From contig CAVQHI010000002.1 of assembly GCA_963712305.1 (NCBI GenBank), positions 62,001-126,000 of the forward strand: a stretch of 64,000 nucleotides of DNA, read 5' to 3'. The notes beneath the pieces were generated by a model. It searched no databases. It was not told where the DNA came from and worked only from the letters and a program-made list of their open reading frames with translations. Source of the DNA: DATFNI01 sp963712305 (GTDB taxonomy: Bacteria; Bacteroidota; Rhodothermia; Balneolales; DATFMH01). Numbering within the stretch: position 1 is the first letter of the stretch; every line of letters starts with the position of its first letter. Shown here one piece after another: positions 40,944 through 50,595 of the stretch. The translations under genes were made by a program, and so were the position numbers.

Positions 40944-42473
40944 TTATTCAGGTATCGTGAAATGAAATATACTACCATGATCTGGTTGGGATTCAACCCA
41001 AATGTCTCCACCGTATAGACGAACAATTTTTTTGCAATGCGACAATCCTATACCGGTACCATCGAATTCACTGCGAGTATGCAAACGCTGGAAGATGTTG
41101 AATATTTTTTCACTGAATTTCTCATCGATGCCAATTCCGTTATCGCTTATACTGAATTTCCATGCACCGTTTATCTCTGAAGCTGAGACAGTTATTTTTG
41201 GTTGAACATCCTTCCTACGAAATTTTATAGCATTTCCGATAAGATTTTGAAACAGAAGTTCAAGTTCCACAGAATTGGCATTTAGAGCAGGCAGATTTTC
41301 AACAGTAATGTCGGCATTGACGGTTTCGATACTACTGCTAAGATCTTTGAGAACATCACTAACCAATTGATTACAATCCACTTTTTCAAGTTTTCTCTGC
41401 CTGCCTATTAACGAGTAGTCGAGCAGAGCTTTGATAAGATTGCTCATCCGGTTGCAAGACTCGGTGATATAATGAAGATACTTATCGGCATTCTCATCCA
41501 GTTTATTTTTGTAATGATGCTCAAGTATGTTAGCAAAACCACTGATCGAGCTTAAAGGCTCCTGCAGATCGTGTGAGGTAATGTATACTAACTGTTCTAA
41601 TTCTTTGTTCTTTTGTGCCAACTGCCTGACGTCATCAAGTAGCTTTCGGTCGGTAAGATCTTTCGTTACCTTCGAGAACCCAATAACGTTACCTTCCTTA
41701 TCATGAAGTGCCGTGATGACAACGCTGGCCCAGAATGTAGAACCATCTTTCCTTACACGCCAACCTTCTGTTGTAATTTTCCCTGCCTTAGCTGCATTAA
41801 TAAGATTTTTTTTAGGGAGATTATTTCTAAGATCTTCTTCAATGTAAAAAATTCGAAAATTTTTCCCGATGATTTCTTCTTCTGAATAGCCTTTAATTCG
41901 CTCGGCACCACGATTCCAACTTTTAATGATCCCATCTTTATTGAGAGAGAAAATGGCATAGTCTACAACCTCCTCAACCATCTTGTGATATCGCTCCTGG
42001 CTTCTATGAAGCTCTTCATTTTTTTGTTCAAGCCTGGTAGTAAACTGTTCAAGTTTTATTTGGGCCTGTTTCTGTTCGGTAAGATCGCGTGTGATTTTGG
42101 TGAAGCCGATGAGCTTGTTGTCATCATTATACAGAGCAGTAATCACGATCGTTGCCCAGAATGTAGAACCGTCTTTTCGAACTCTCCATCCTTCAGTACT
42201 TATTCTTCCTTTTTTAACTGCTTCATGCAGAAGCCTGTCTGGTATGCCCCGTTCACATTCCTTATCAGGATAGAATACACGGAAGTGTTTCCCAATAATT
42301 TCTTCTGATGTATAACCTTTAATGCGTTCGGCACCCTTGTTCCAGTTTTTTATAATTCCATCGGTATCGAGCAGAACGATGGCGTAGTCCTGGACCTCAT
42401 CCACCATCTTTTTATAGTAATCCTCATTACTTTGTGATATAATCTCTTGAAGATGTTCCACTGATTCTGTCAT
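40944..42473 (-). CDS. Cytoplasmic PAS-PAS sensor histidine kinase
   Basis: 509 residues, no membrane segment. Two nearly duplicate PAS domains (about 20-135 and 160-275), each with YAIxxLxxDGIIKxWNxGAERIKGY and EGWRVRKDGSTFWA, are followed by a coiled-coil, the HisKA domain (phospho-acceptor His301 in YITSHDLQEPLSSISG) and an HATPase_c domain with N-box NLIGNAIKFRR, DNGIGID and GTGIGLSHCKKIV. The internal PAS duplication suggests two small-ligand or redox sensing modules. It is followed directly by the receiver gene and is the upstream gene of that pair. Confidence 0.92.
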   Translation of the reverse strand: MTESVEHLQEIISQSNEDYYKKMVDEVQDYAIVLLDTDGIIKNWNKGAERIKGYTSEEIIGKHFRVFYPDKECERGIPDRLLHEAVKKGRISTEGWRVRKDGSTFWATIVITALYNDDNKLIGFTKITRDLTEQKQAQIKLEQFTTRLEQKNEELHRSQERYHKMVEEVVDYAIFSLNKDGIIKSWNRGAERIKGYSEEEIIGKNFRIFYIEEDLRNNLPKKNLINAAKAGKITTEGWRVRKDGSTFWASVVITALHDKEGNVIGFSKVTKDLTDRKLLDDVRQLAQKNKELEQLVYITSHDLQEPLSSISGFANILEHHYKNKLDENADKYLHYITESCNRMSNLIKALLDYSLIGRQRKLEKVDCNQLVSDVLKDLSSSIETVNADITVENLPALNANSVELELLFQNLIGNAIKFRRKDVQPKITVSASEINGAWKFSISDNGIGIDEKFSEKIFNIFQRLHTRSEFDGTGIGLSHCKKIVRLYGGDIWVESQPDHGSIFHFTIPE

Positions 42474-42777
42474 TTTCCTTTATGGGTTATTGAATGATAG
42501 ATATGCTGGATGTAATTTTTGTTAACTCAAATAACATCAAGCAACTACTTGTATAGTTTGAATTATACTTTAATGGGATAAAAAAAGAACCTGTTTAGAA
42601 ATTGCCTGCGAGGTATGAGGGCAATATTCATCTGCAATAATAAATTACCTAAGCAGTACAGTTATAACAAAAAAATAGTTATTTGACAAGGTCAGGCTGC
42701 GGAAAGGTTCATTTTTCTTATTCTTTGAATAGCATGAGGATGCCGGTTGTACAATAATATAATTACGGCAGGCAAAT

Positions 42778-43974
42778 CTATTCGTTGTCAGGGATATTAA
42801 AATGGATCGTTGTTCCCCTGCCTGGAGTTGAATCGATCTGTATTTCACCATTGTGCAACTTTGCTATTTTCTTACAGTAAGCCAGTCCACAACCATTGCC
42901 ATTGTATTTTTCAATGTTGTGAAGCTTTTGAAATATGACAAACACCTTGTCAAAGTATTTGCTATCGATACCGATGCCATTATCAGAAACGGAAATATCC
43001 CAATGTCCAATTTTCCTGCTTGCTGAGATACCTATTACCGGATGCGTATCTTTTCTTCGGAATTTTAAGGCATTATCAATAAGATGATGAAACAGAAATT
43101 TGATTTCCACAGGATATGCAGTAACCGATGGAAGATCAGCCACACGAATCTTGGCACTTGTACGCCGCAAGTCAGATTTCATATCATTTAGTACATATTC
43201 GACAACTTTATTCAGGTCGACCTTTTGCCTATTACTCCATCGGCCAATCCTGGAATAGTCAAGCAAATCGGTAACCATACTGCTCATTCGATCTGAAGCC
43301 TTTTTCATATACTGAACGTATACACCGGAATCACCCTCTAGTAATTCAGGGAACTCTTCTTCAAGGAGGGAGTTGATACTAATAAGCGTCGTAAGTGGTT
43401 GTTGCAGGTCATGGGAAGTGACATAGACGAATTGTTCGAATTCGTTATTTATCTGCTCATTTTTAAGTTTTTGTTCATTGAGCAAATCTTGTTTCTTTTT
43501 CAAAATGGTTTCACCGAGTACATACATGTTAATGTCGATGATGTGGTTCATCCCATTTATTGCTGCAATAATTTTGTCGGGATCATTCCTGAAAAAAGTT
43601 ACAAGCTTTGAGGTATATAAGGCCCGTGTTGTCTGGGCATAATCAAAGAGATGTTTAAAATCAGAGTCTGACTCAGCAGTATCAATTTCAACAGGAAATA
43701 CCTGGTGAAAGTGTTCAAGCCACTGGTCATTGAAAGTGATTTTATCCGGAACTTCCTGCAGATAAGGTTGCTGACCGCTCTTATTTTCAGCAACTTCTGA
43801 ATTCATAATTTTTTCAAAAGCTAGATGCTTCAATATTTCAATGTTGTCTCCGTCTGAAATATTGAGCTTTTCTTCCAGAAAAAAGGAAAAAAATGTTTTG
43901 ATCTCTTGTTGCTCCTTTTCCTTCAGATGCAAAGTAAGCGTCTGGTTGCTATGACCAAATTCATTAGGGACCAT
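42778..43974 (-). CDS. Cytoplasmic histidine kinase with a protoglobin-like N-terminal domain
   Basis: 398 residues. The kinase core has HisKA (His188 in FVYVTSHDLQQPLTTL), N-box HLIDNALKFRR, DNGIGID and GNGCGLAYCKKI. The N-terminal about 160 residues have no TM and resemble the C-half of globin-coupled sensors or RsbR-type domains (WLEHFHQVFP; FFRNDPDKIIAAINGMNHII then DINMYVLGETI, which parallels a protoglobin H-helix). The His normally ligating heme is not seen in the matching place, so a non-heme version is likely. It is 304 bp upstream of the PAS kinase and probably acts in the same network. Confidence 0.82.
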   Translation of the reverse strand: MVPNEFGHSNQTLTLHLKEKEQQEIKTFFSFFLEEKLNISDGDNIEILKHLAFEKIMNSEVAENKSGQQPYLQEVPDKITFNDQWLEHFHQVFPVEIDTAESDSDFKHLFDYAQTTRALYTSKLVTFFRNDPDKIIAAINGMNHIIDINMYVLGETILKKKQDLLNEQKLKNEQINNEFEQFVYVTSHDLQQPLTTLISINSLLEEEFPELLEGDSGVYVQYMKKASDRMSSMVTDLLDYSRIGRWSNRQKVDLNKVVEYVLNDMKSDLRRTSAKIRVADLPSVTAYPVEIKFLFHHLIDNALKFRRKDTHPVIGISASRKIGHWDISVSDNGIGIDSKYFDKVFVIFQKLHNIEKYNGNGCGLAYCKKIAKLHNGEIQIDSTPGRGTTIHFNIPDNE

Positions 43975-44296
43975 AACTACCTATTTTTAAATTTATACTT
44001 CAAATTATCAGCGAATATATATGACTAGATTTAATGGTCTGATAGTTAAAACTGTAATATTTAAAACAAGAATCGCTGCATTACTGAGATTTCATTTTTT
44101 ATATAATTGATAATCGCGAGGTTTATTAACCGGTTTTACTCTAAATGATTATTCTCGCTATGTAGTTCCCTTAACTTAAGATGCTATACGTAATGATTAG
44201 GTATTATTACGTAAAATTAACTACTTCAGGGTTAAAGTAATTGGTTGTCTGATCGTCAGACAGTCCTTATAAGTGTATGGGGGAGGTGAAGGTACG

Positions 44297-44928
44297 GCAT
44301 CCGTTATTCACTCATTGAATCACTCGAGTGGAAACGTTTAAATGATCTGAGATCGATCGATGGACTGAAGAACCGATTGCAGATATGTACCCAGATCCAT
44401 AAGTCGTTATTCTCAAATCGGTCCATCGGTCTATCGCAGATGACTCCTGACCATTAGAACAATCATGCAAGGCTAATTTCTAATCCACTAATTTCGATAA
44501 CCTCCACTACTCATTCATCAAAGAGGTAAAACTTTCTGACTTCAGTTCAAACGTAGCTTTCCCGTTCAATACCTTAACGGGTTGCCCTTCTTTCATATCT
44601 TTCTTGCTGTCTGCATCCGTTATTCACTCATTGAGTCACTCGAGCGGAAACGTTTAAATGATCTGCGATCAATCGATGGACCGAAAAACCGATTGCAGAT
44701 GTATACCCGGATCCATAAATCGTTGTTCACAAATCGGTCTATCGATCTATCGCAGATGACTCCTGACCATTAGAACTATCATGCACCGCTAATTTCTAAT
44801 CCACTAATTTCGATATCCTCCACTACTCATTCATCAAAGAGGTAAAACTTTCTGACTTCAGTTCAAACGTAGCTTTCCCGTTCAATACCTTAACGGGTTG
44901 CCCCTCTTTCATATCTTTATTGCTGTCT
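44297..44928. repeat. 316-bp tandem duplication of the GH30-like gene's 3' end
   Basis: Copy 1 is about 44297-44612 and copy 2 about 44613-44928; period 316 bp. Copy 2 carries the true C-terminal about 35 codons and stop of the GH30-like gene; copy 1 repeats them downstream, detached, with scattered mismatches. Each copy also contains a long imperfect inverted repeat (GATCTGCGATC... against ...CTATCGCAGAT) that may act as the gene's terminator. The rest of the 43975-44296 gap has no gene. Confidence 0.85.
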
Positions 44929-46856
44929 GTTACAAAGATCCGAAGTTCATGAACGTTGTCGGGAAGTCCGGTGACCGTGACCTCGCGGGTTGTGCCGTTG
45001 TTCACGAGGTGGATGGCATAGATATCTTTAGCATTGTCGCCCATTGCGGCACTGGTTATATCCGGCCGGTTTGAAGTAATCGTCATGAAGTGAAGCCCTT
45101 TCGGTGTCGAACCCAGCTGCTTAAGATTCCAGAACCGTTGGGTAGGATGAAGCGGTTCGGAGTTGTTTCCCCAGATGCCTCCGCCGGCCATGTCCGAATA
45201 ATCAGAAGTGAGCTGCCATTGCAAAATCGATTTCGGCTGGCAAATGGCCAGGATTCGTACATACAGGTTAATTTCCTCTCTCGCATACATGGGTTCCAGG
45301 AAAATTTGCGGGTAGCGCCATGCGGCGGCGTCGATACTGCCTTCTCCGACTATCAAGGGCAGGTTTAATTGCTTGGCGGCATCAGCCCATTTCTGCAGTG
45401 TTGTATCAGCCCAGCCGCGCCAGGAATGGAAATCAACCGCTCCCATGTAAGGCCTGGCTGCAGGATCATTCATGGCAGGCTTGATAAAATCAAACGGATT
45501 GGCGTCAGAAGTATCTCCGAGAAGGAGTTTGGTTTCAAGTCCGTTGGATTCAAAATAGGCTCCAAGTCCCTTAATGAGCTGGTCATGTTCTTCGGCGGTC
45601 TGTCTAACGTTGATCCCAAGGTCTGACTCGTTAAACGAGAACATTTTGATTTCAACGCCATACTCATCTTTCAGATATTGAATATACTCTGTGATGGATT
45701 TATAGATTTCATCCATCTTATCGGGATCGAGCCGGTTGCCCCATACGCCGTTAACGGGACGATTATGTAGCTCTCCCTGTACGGCCCATTGCGGTGGGAA
45801 CCATGCTGAAAGGATAACCGGTATTCCTTTTTTATCCAGCCGCTGCGCCATTTCCATTGCTGCCTTCACTCTTGGATTAAGGTCGCCGTTTTTGGCTGCT
45901 TCAATCGGGTCGACATCTTCTTCCGGTTGCCAGACGCGCCAGGGGAGTTCAACGCGCGCCCAGGCAACGCGCAGATGGTTCAGGTTGTAATCAATAACTT
46001 CCGGATCGAGCCTGGGATTCTGCAGGCGGAAGTTACCACCGATGCCATCGAAGGTACGTCCCGGTTCGGAAGTATTAAGAGTAAGTGTAACAGGACGTCT
46101 GTCGATTTTACCAGAGGCCTTGAGGGTAAAGGTCTTTGAAACGGTTTGTCCCTTCGTTGCATTACCCTGAATGATAGAAAAGTAAACTTCGATATCGTTG
46201 TCGCCCTGGCTGCGGTCGTCTTTTACAAGAACATCTGTCGGCTCATCAAAAGTGACGCTTAATTGCCTGTCAGGTGATGTAAAACGAACGCCTCCGGCTT
46301 TCGTATGGACATATTCATTTTTTCCATTCGGATGCGCCGGTTTCAGAGATATTTTATTTTTTGATGACACAGGGTTATCAAGCTGTGCTGTTCCTCCGCT
46401 ATAATCGGAGCCGGGCAGTGAAATGCAGAAATACGCACCGGTAAGGCTGGTGTCCACACTGGGAGCATATTGTACATTTATCGAGACCGTTCCGTTACCT
46501 TTATCAGTCACAACTTCGGTTATATTAAGAGTGCCGAGTCGGGTCTTGATTGTCCGTTTATTCCCCTCCCGGGCATACGATGGATTTTGTCGTTCTTTGG
46601 CCGTTTGCAAAATATCAGACCAGTCACTGCCTGCGACACGCATGCTGGTCTCGAATTTCATCAACTGACCGTCTACACGAATGCCCCTCAGGTTGCCCCA
46701 GGCAGTGACTTCAGCCTGCGCTAATCCTTTCTGAGAAAGTCCTGTAAGAATCAGCAAACAGATTGGCAGAAGTAACGACAGACGTACCGATCGAAAAGAG
46801 ATGATTTTGCCGCCAGTCTGCTCGAACATTCCAATATCTTTAGTTGTATTACCCAT
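44823..46856 (-). CDS. Secreted GH30-like glycoside hydrolase
   Basis: 677 residues. A hydrophobic export segment lies at about 29-46 (LLLPICLLILTGLSQKGLAQ). A beta-sandwich part (about 50-255) precedes a (beta/alpha)8-type domain (about 265-580): LNTSEPGRTFDGIGGNFRLQ, MFSFNESDLGINVRQTA (acid/base Glu in NE), LLLGDTSDANPF, GAVDFHSWRGWAD and LPLIVGEGSIDAAAW (nucleophile Glu). A C-terminal beta domain ends the chain. The plan fits clan GH-A, GH30-like; the natural substrate (glucan, xylan or fucan) cannot be read. The 3' end is tandemly duplicated. Confidence 0.78.
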   Translation of the reverse strand: MGNTTKDIGMFEQTGGKIISFRSVRLSLLLPICLLILTGLSQKGLAQAEVTAWGNLRGIRVDGQLMKFETSMRVAGSDWSDILQTAKERQNPSYAREGNKRTIKTRLGTLNITEVVTDKGNGTVSINVQYAPSVDTSLTGAYFCISLPGSDYSGGTAQLDNPVSSKNKISLKPAHPNGKNEYVHTKAGGVRFTSPDRQLSVTFDEPTDVLVKDDRSQGDNDIEVYFSIIQGNATKGQTVSKTFTLKASGKIDRRPVTLTLNTSEPGRTFDGIGGNFRLQNPRLDPEVIDYNLNHLRVAWARVELPWRVWQPEEDVDPIEAAKNGDLNPRVKAAMEMAQRLDKKGIPVILSAWFPPQWAVQGELHNRPVNGVWGNRLDPDKMDEIYKSITEYIQYLKDEYGVEIKMFSFNESDLGINVRQTAEEHDQLIKGLGAYFESNGLETKLLLGDTSDANPFDFIKPAMNDPAARPYMGAVDFHSWRGWADTTLQKWADAAKQLNLPLIVGEGSIDAAAWRYPQIFLEPMYAREEINLYVRILAICQPKSILQWQLTSDYSDMAGGGIWGNNSEPLHPTQRFWNLKQLGSTPKGLHFMTITSNRPDITSAAMGDNAKDIYAIHLVNNGTTREVTVTGLPDNVHELRIFVTDSNKDMKEGQPVKVLNGKATFELKSESFTSLMNE

Positions 46857-47039
46857 TTTCGCCTCCGGGATGGCTATGTTCTAAAACTGTGTTAAAGTAT
46901 TACGACACATATAATTATAAATTCATGTTATTCACGCGGAAGTGCCGCATCATGAATTAGTAAATTTAATAGACTAATTGGGAACCACAAGAAGAAACTG
47001 CAATATGAAACAGAAAAACTTCCGGACTGCCAATACCGG

Positions 47040-47543
47040 CTACGGTTTCACCGAGTCTACAACTTTTCCCATATAGATTTGACCACGCACTTGTTTGTTG
47101 TAATGGATCACTTCCGGCAGATATCCCCAACGGTCGAATCCAAATTTCTGTAAAAGTCGAATACTTGCGTTATTTCCTTCAATGATAATGGAAAATAAGA
47201 CTCTCTTGTGTAGGCCCCGGCATTTTTTGAGGCAATGCTCCATCATCTCAGACCCTATTCCCTGTCCGCGATACAAAGTATCCACATAGAAGCTTAATTC
47301 AGCAGTTTCATCAAGGGCGGCGCGGCCAGGGCGATAGGCAGAAAATGAGGCCCAGCCCACAACATCATTGCCACGGATGCAGACGAAGACAGGATGGTGC
47401 TTAGGTTCGTGATTGCGGAACCAGTCAGATCGTTCAACCAAATCCAGAGGTGTAGTATGAGCTGTTCGAAAGCCAAGTTCAATCGCCTGGTTGTATATCC
47501 TGTCAATCGCCGGCAAATCGGTTTCTGTCGCGAGGCGTATCAT
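47040..47543 (-). CDS. GNAT-family N-acetyltransferase (phosphinothricin-acetyltransferase-like)
   Basis: 167 residues from ATG 47543 (MIRLATETDLPAIDRIYNQA). Acetyl-CoA binding motif A is YVDTLYRGQGIGSEMMEHCL; the front half has the TAHTTPLDLVERSDWFRNHE and VFVCIRGNDVVGWASFSAYR texts typical of the Pat/Bar/YncA group, and motif B is ASIRLLQKFGFDRWGYLPEV. It acetylates an amino group of a small molecule, commonly an amino acid analogue. The long upstream extension (to 47819) overlaps the divergent dehydrogenase and is not used. Confidence 0.85.
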   Translation of the reverse strand: MIRLATETDLPAIDRIYNQAIELGFRTAHTTPLDLVERSDWFRNHEPKHHPVFVCIRGNDVVGWASFSAYRPGRAALDETAELSFYVDTLYRGQGIGSEMMEHCLKKCRGLHKRVLFSIIIEGNNASIRLLQKFGFDRWGYLPEVIHYNKQVRGQIYMGKVVDSVKP

Positions 47544-47712
47544 AAGCAATAGTTGGCCTTTACGTCGTAAAATGGATTTTACGAAGAATAAATATAAAAG
47601 ATTTTTCAGGGACCGGGGGGGGGTGGAATATATTGGTGCAACGATATTTACTCTTCTAGCATTTATCCGGGTAACCAACAAATACATTAAACACGAAGAT
47701 ACCGGAGAGGTC

Positions 47713-48435
47713 ATGAATATCGAATTCAATGATTTACATGTTGTCGTAACAGGTGGAACAGGCGGGTTAGGCTCAGTCGTTGTTAATGAACTGTTGGAGA
47801 TGGGGGCAAAGGTGAGCATCCCGGTTCATAACGAAGCACATATCGACCGGCTGGAGTTCGCCGAGAGCGGCAGGGTTAATATTGTCCCCGGTGTGGATTT
47901 GACGGATGAAGAAGCTACCCAGTCATTTTATGATGAAGCCGTTTTAAAATTTGGAAAATTATGGGCATCACTGAATATCGCCGGTGGTTTCGCCATGGGG
48001 AAGATTGGAAATACCGGACTGGCTAAGTTCCTACATCAGATTAACATGAATACCGTGACATGCTACAACTGTTGCCGCGCTGCCATAAACCAGATCAGGC
48101 AAAATGAACGCGGGGGCGGACGCATCGTAAATGTTGTTGCCCGGCCGGCCATCGACCCGAGACAGGGTGCCGGTATGACAGCCTACACAGCAAGTAAAGC
48201 TGCTATAGCTGCACTGACCCAGGCCCTCGCAGCCGAGCTGTCAGGCGAACAAATTCTTGTAAATGCAGTAGCACCCTCAGCAATTGATACACCTGCAAAC
48301 CGGAAGGCCATGCCTAATGCTGATTTTACGAAGTGGGTGAAGCCGTCGGAAATCGCCCGTCAGATGATCTTTCTGGCTTCCAAAGAAAATACGGCAACAT
48401 CCGGCGGTATTGTGCCGGTTTTTGGCAAGAGTTGA
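47713..48435 (+). CDS. SDR-family protein with a non-canonical active site
   Basis: 240 residues from ATG 47713, preceded by GGAGAGG. Rossmann nucleotide motif VVVTGGTGGLGSVVV and NIAGG (NNAG equivalent) are present, and the catalytic Tyr/Lys pair is kept in AYTASKAAIAALTQAL. The usual Ser at 13 residues before Tyr is not there: this stretch reads VNVVARPAIDPRQGAGMTAY. That makes ordinary dehydrogenase activity doubtful. C-terminal VNAVAPSAIDTPANRKAMPN is classical SDR. It is divergent from the acetyltransferase gene; a terminator-like hairpin follows at 48445. Confidence 0.82.
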   Translation: MNIEFNDLHVVVTGGTGGLGSVVVNELLEMGAKVSIPVHNEAHIDRLEFAESGRVNIVPGVDLTDEEATQSFYDEAVLKFGKLWASLNIAGGFAMGKIGNTGLAKFLHQINMNTVTCYNCCRAAINQIRQNERGGGRIVNVVARPAIDPRQGAGMTAYTASKAAIAALTQALAAELSGEQILVNAVAPSAIDTPANRKAMPNADFTKWVKPSEIARQMIFLASKENTATSGGIVPVFGKS

Positions 48436-48444
48436 AAGAATAAA

Positions 48445-48480
48445 CCCTGCCAGGTTATGAGGACCCGGCAGGGCTAGTTT
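48445..48480 (+). terminator. Terminator-like hairpin after the SDR gene
   Basis: CCCTGCC (48445-48451) pairs with GGCAGGG (48467-48473), followed by CTAGTTTGTTT. The T-run is interrupted, so efficiency is uncertain. Confidence 0.55.
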
Positions 48481-48499
48481 GTTTCTATAGCTGACTATT

Positions 48500-48655
48500 T
48501 AACGGAAGTTCGATATAAGCATTTGAAGAAATTGTTAAAAACGATTCGTTTCAGATTTGTTGACTAATAGCACCCGAATTAATCTGGGTGTCAGGGAGAA
48601 TTCATTAACAGATGAACCGTTTTAACGGTTTATGCCGGTCCGGATATACGCCTGT
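48500..48655 (+). repeat. Dispersed palindrome-bearing intergenic repeat, copy 2
   Basis: Matches the reverse complement of 36437-36595: GATATAAGCATT, TTAAAAACGATTCGTTT, TTGACTAATA, CACCCGAATTAATCTGGGTG and CGTTTTAACGGTTTATGCCG occur in the same order. The palindromes at the corresponding places are kept but imperfect. No coding potential. Confidence 0.8.
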
Positions 48656-48896
48656 ATATGTGAAATCAGCATCTTTGCAGGTCTATCTTATCTCGAACTC
48701 ACGTTATTTAGCATTGCCTTTTCATCACCAACATCATTGCTTTCGAGCAGTCGGGATATTTCGAGAAAATCCTTCATCATGCCAAGGGCAAATTGACCTA
48801 ATGTCCGTGTGCGTTCTGCGATATTGTCAATCAATAAAAAGGAGAAAAGGAAAAAGTTGAAAGTATCTCTTCCTGTTTGCTCTTCTGAGAACACTG

Positions 48897-48975
48897 TGTG
48901 GTTTCTCCGTTTCACCTGTGGTTATTAAGAACACGGGAAAAAACCACAGGGGACACAGGGTAATCACAGAGATCC
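48897..48975. repeat. Intergenic CACAGAG-type repeat, copy 3
   Basis: CACCTGTGGTTATTAAG and AAAAAACCACAGGGGACACA form an inverted pair, followed by CAGGGTAATCACAGAGATCC. It lies in the 651-bp gap before trehalase (48436-49086), which holds no supported gene. Confidence 0.55.
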
Positions 48976-49086
48976 GGATCATTGTCATTTCCGGCAAGGG
49001 GTATCCGCTGCAGCGCATAATTAGAATCTTGGAATGACAGTAAGTGTTTCTTTGTGGAATTTCGGTATATCAAACTCAAGTTAACC

Positions 49087-50595
49087 TTACTCTGATCTGG
49101 CTTCGTCAAGCATAGCCAGCGTTACGCCGTTGGTCCATCCGAAGCCATCCTGTCCCGGGTATTCACCGCCTCCCGCTTCGAGGTTGGTGTCAACGACGTT
49201 GTATTTTTCCATCATCTTGCCGGTTTGGTTATAGACTTTGTCGACAAGGTTTAGCCAGCGGGTTCTTATCTCGCGTGCCAGCCGGTTGTATCCGTAATTC
49301 TGCAGCCCTTTGTAAGCGAGCCATTGAAGCGGCGCCCAGCCATTGGGATAATCCCATTGCTGGCCCGTCTCGTTAAGTGTTGTGACCAAACCGCCGGGTT
49401 TCAGGAATTTATCTTCCAGATGTTTGGCAACGGATCGTGCCTGGTCAGAATCTGCAATTTGAAAGAACAGTGGATAGACAGAAGCAAGTGACCAGACAGA
49501 TGTCAGTGTCCTTTTTTTTGCATCATAATCAAAGAAGCTGCCTTCATCACTATTCCAGCAAAAATGTAGAATGGCTGATTTCCTTCGCTGTGCACGTTTC
49601 TCAAACTGGTATGCCTCATCAAAACGTCCGGCATCCTGCAGCCAGCGCGATAATCTCAGTTCGAGGTTATACAACAGGGAATTGAGATCGACGGGTATGA
49701 TTTCTGTTGTTTTAATGGATGAGAGATTTTGGGCATCTGAAAACCAGCGGCTGCTGAAATCCCATCCCGATTCACAGGCTGCCCGAATATTTCGAAACAG
49801 ATATTCCGGAACGGCGGGGTCGACTTCTCTGCAAATAGTTACATCCTCATGCCATGATTCCTGACGCGGTTTGGGCCGTTCATCCCAATACCGGTTGAGG
49901 ATCATATTGCCCGGTAGAGGAACGACTCTTTTTTTAGGTAACGGACTTTCTTCTGATGGTTCCATTCCTTCCATCCAGAATTCCCATTCCTTAATCAGTG
50001 CATCAAGGTATGCAGAAGGAATTTTTGAGTCGGTATAACGGAAAAGGAGGTCGATCATACAAACCAGGAACGGGGGTTGAGACCGGCTCGAAAAATACCA
50101 GCGGTTGCCATTCGGAATATGACCTACGGTGTTGATCAGGTAAATGAAATTCTCAACCATATTCCGGGCGAGTTCAGTATGACCACTGGCGAGGAGCCCT
50201 TCTGCCGTGAAATAGCTGTCCCAATAATAGATCTCACGAAATCGTCCGCCCGGTACGATATACGGTTTTGGAAGAGGAATCAGAGAACTGTTTTCGGATG
50301 TATTCTTGTCAGCCTCACGAGTGAGGACCGGCCATAAATCCCGAAGATGATCCTCCATTGGTTTGCGTTTCCTGGAAGAGGCAGCTGTTGTGATTTCTGG
50401 TGGAAGTTCAAAGTATCGTTCGACAAAAGCTTTCAGGTCGAAATCAGATGCATCCTTTTGATCGTGATAGGCATCGAGGATTACTGCTGGATCTGCTTTT
50501 GGCAACGAGTCGACAAACGATTTCGAGTCGGCAAACAATCGGGCCGACTGCACCGCTTCAAAAAAATCGCCCTTATACTGGATTCCCTGTGTCAT
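49087..50595 (-). CDS. Trehalase (GH37, cytoplasmic-type)
   Basis: 502 residues from ATG 50595. The GH37 trehalase signatures are visible: PGGRFREIYYWDSYFTAEGL (signature 1) and QQWDYPNGWAPLQWLAY (signature 2); catalytic acid in CESGWDFSSRW and general base Glu in EAGGGEYPGQDGFGWTNG. No signal peptide, so it is cytoplasmic like TreF. It hydrolyses trehalose to two glucoses. The start codon overlaps the stop of the MFS gene (ATGA), so the trehalase is translationally coupled to the transporter. A frame extending upstream to 51012 is an antisense-like read through the transporter and is not used. Confidence 0.92.
   Translation of the reverse strand: MTQGIQYKGDFFEAVQSARLFADSKSFVDSLPKADPAVILDAYHDQKDASDFDLKAFVERYFELPPEITTAASSRKRKPMEDHLRDLWPVLTREADKNTSENSSLIPLPKPYIVPGGRFREIYYWDSYFTAEGLLASGHTELARNMVENFIYLINTVGHIPNGNRWYFSSRSQPPFLVCMIDLLFRYTDSKIPSAYLDALIKEWEFWMEGMEPSEESPLPKKRVVPLPGNMILNRYWDERPKPRQESWHEDVTICREVDPAVPEYLFRNIRAACESGWDFSSRWFSDAQNLSSIKTTEIIPVDLNSLLYNLELRLSRWLQDAGRFDEAYQFEKRAQRRKSAILHFCWNSDEGSFFDYDAKKRTLTSVWSLASVYPLFFQIADSDQARSVAKHLEDKFLKPGGLVTTLNETGQQWDYPNGWAPLQWLAYKGLQNYGYNRLAREIRTRWLNLVDKVYNQTGKMMEKYNVVDTNLEAGGGEYPGQDGFGWTNGVTLAMLDEARSE

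Noticed and set aside
44297..44928. Insertion sequence
   Set aside because: The duplicated unit has no transposase and no terminal inverted repeats; it is a tandem copy of a gene end.
48612..48860. Short frames before the trehalase gene
   Set aside because: They cover dispersed repeats and CACAGAG units and differ from any known protein.
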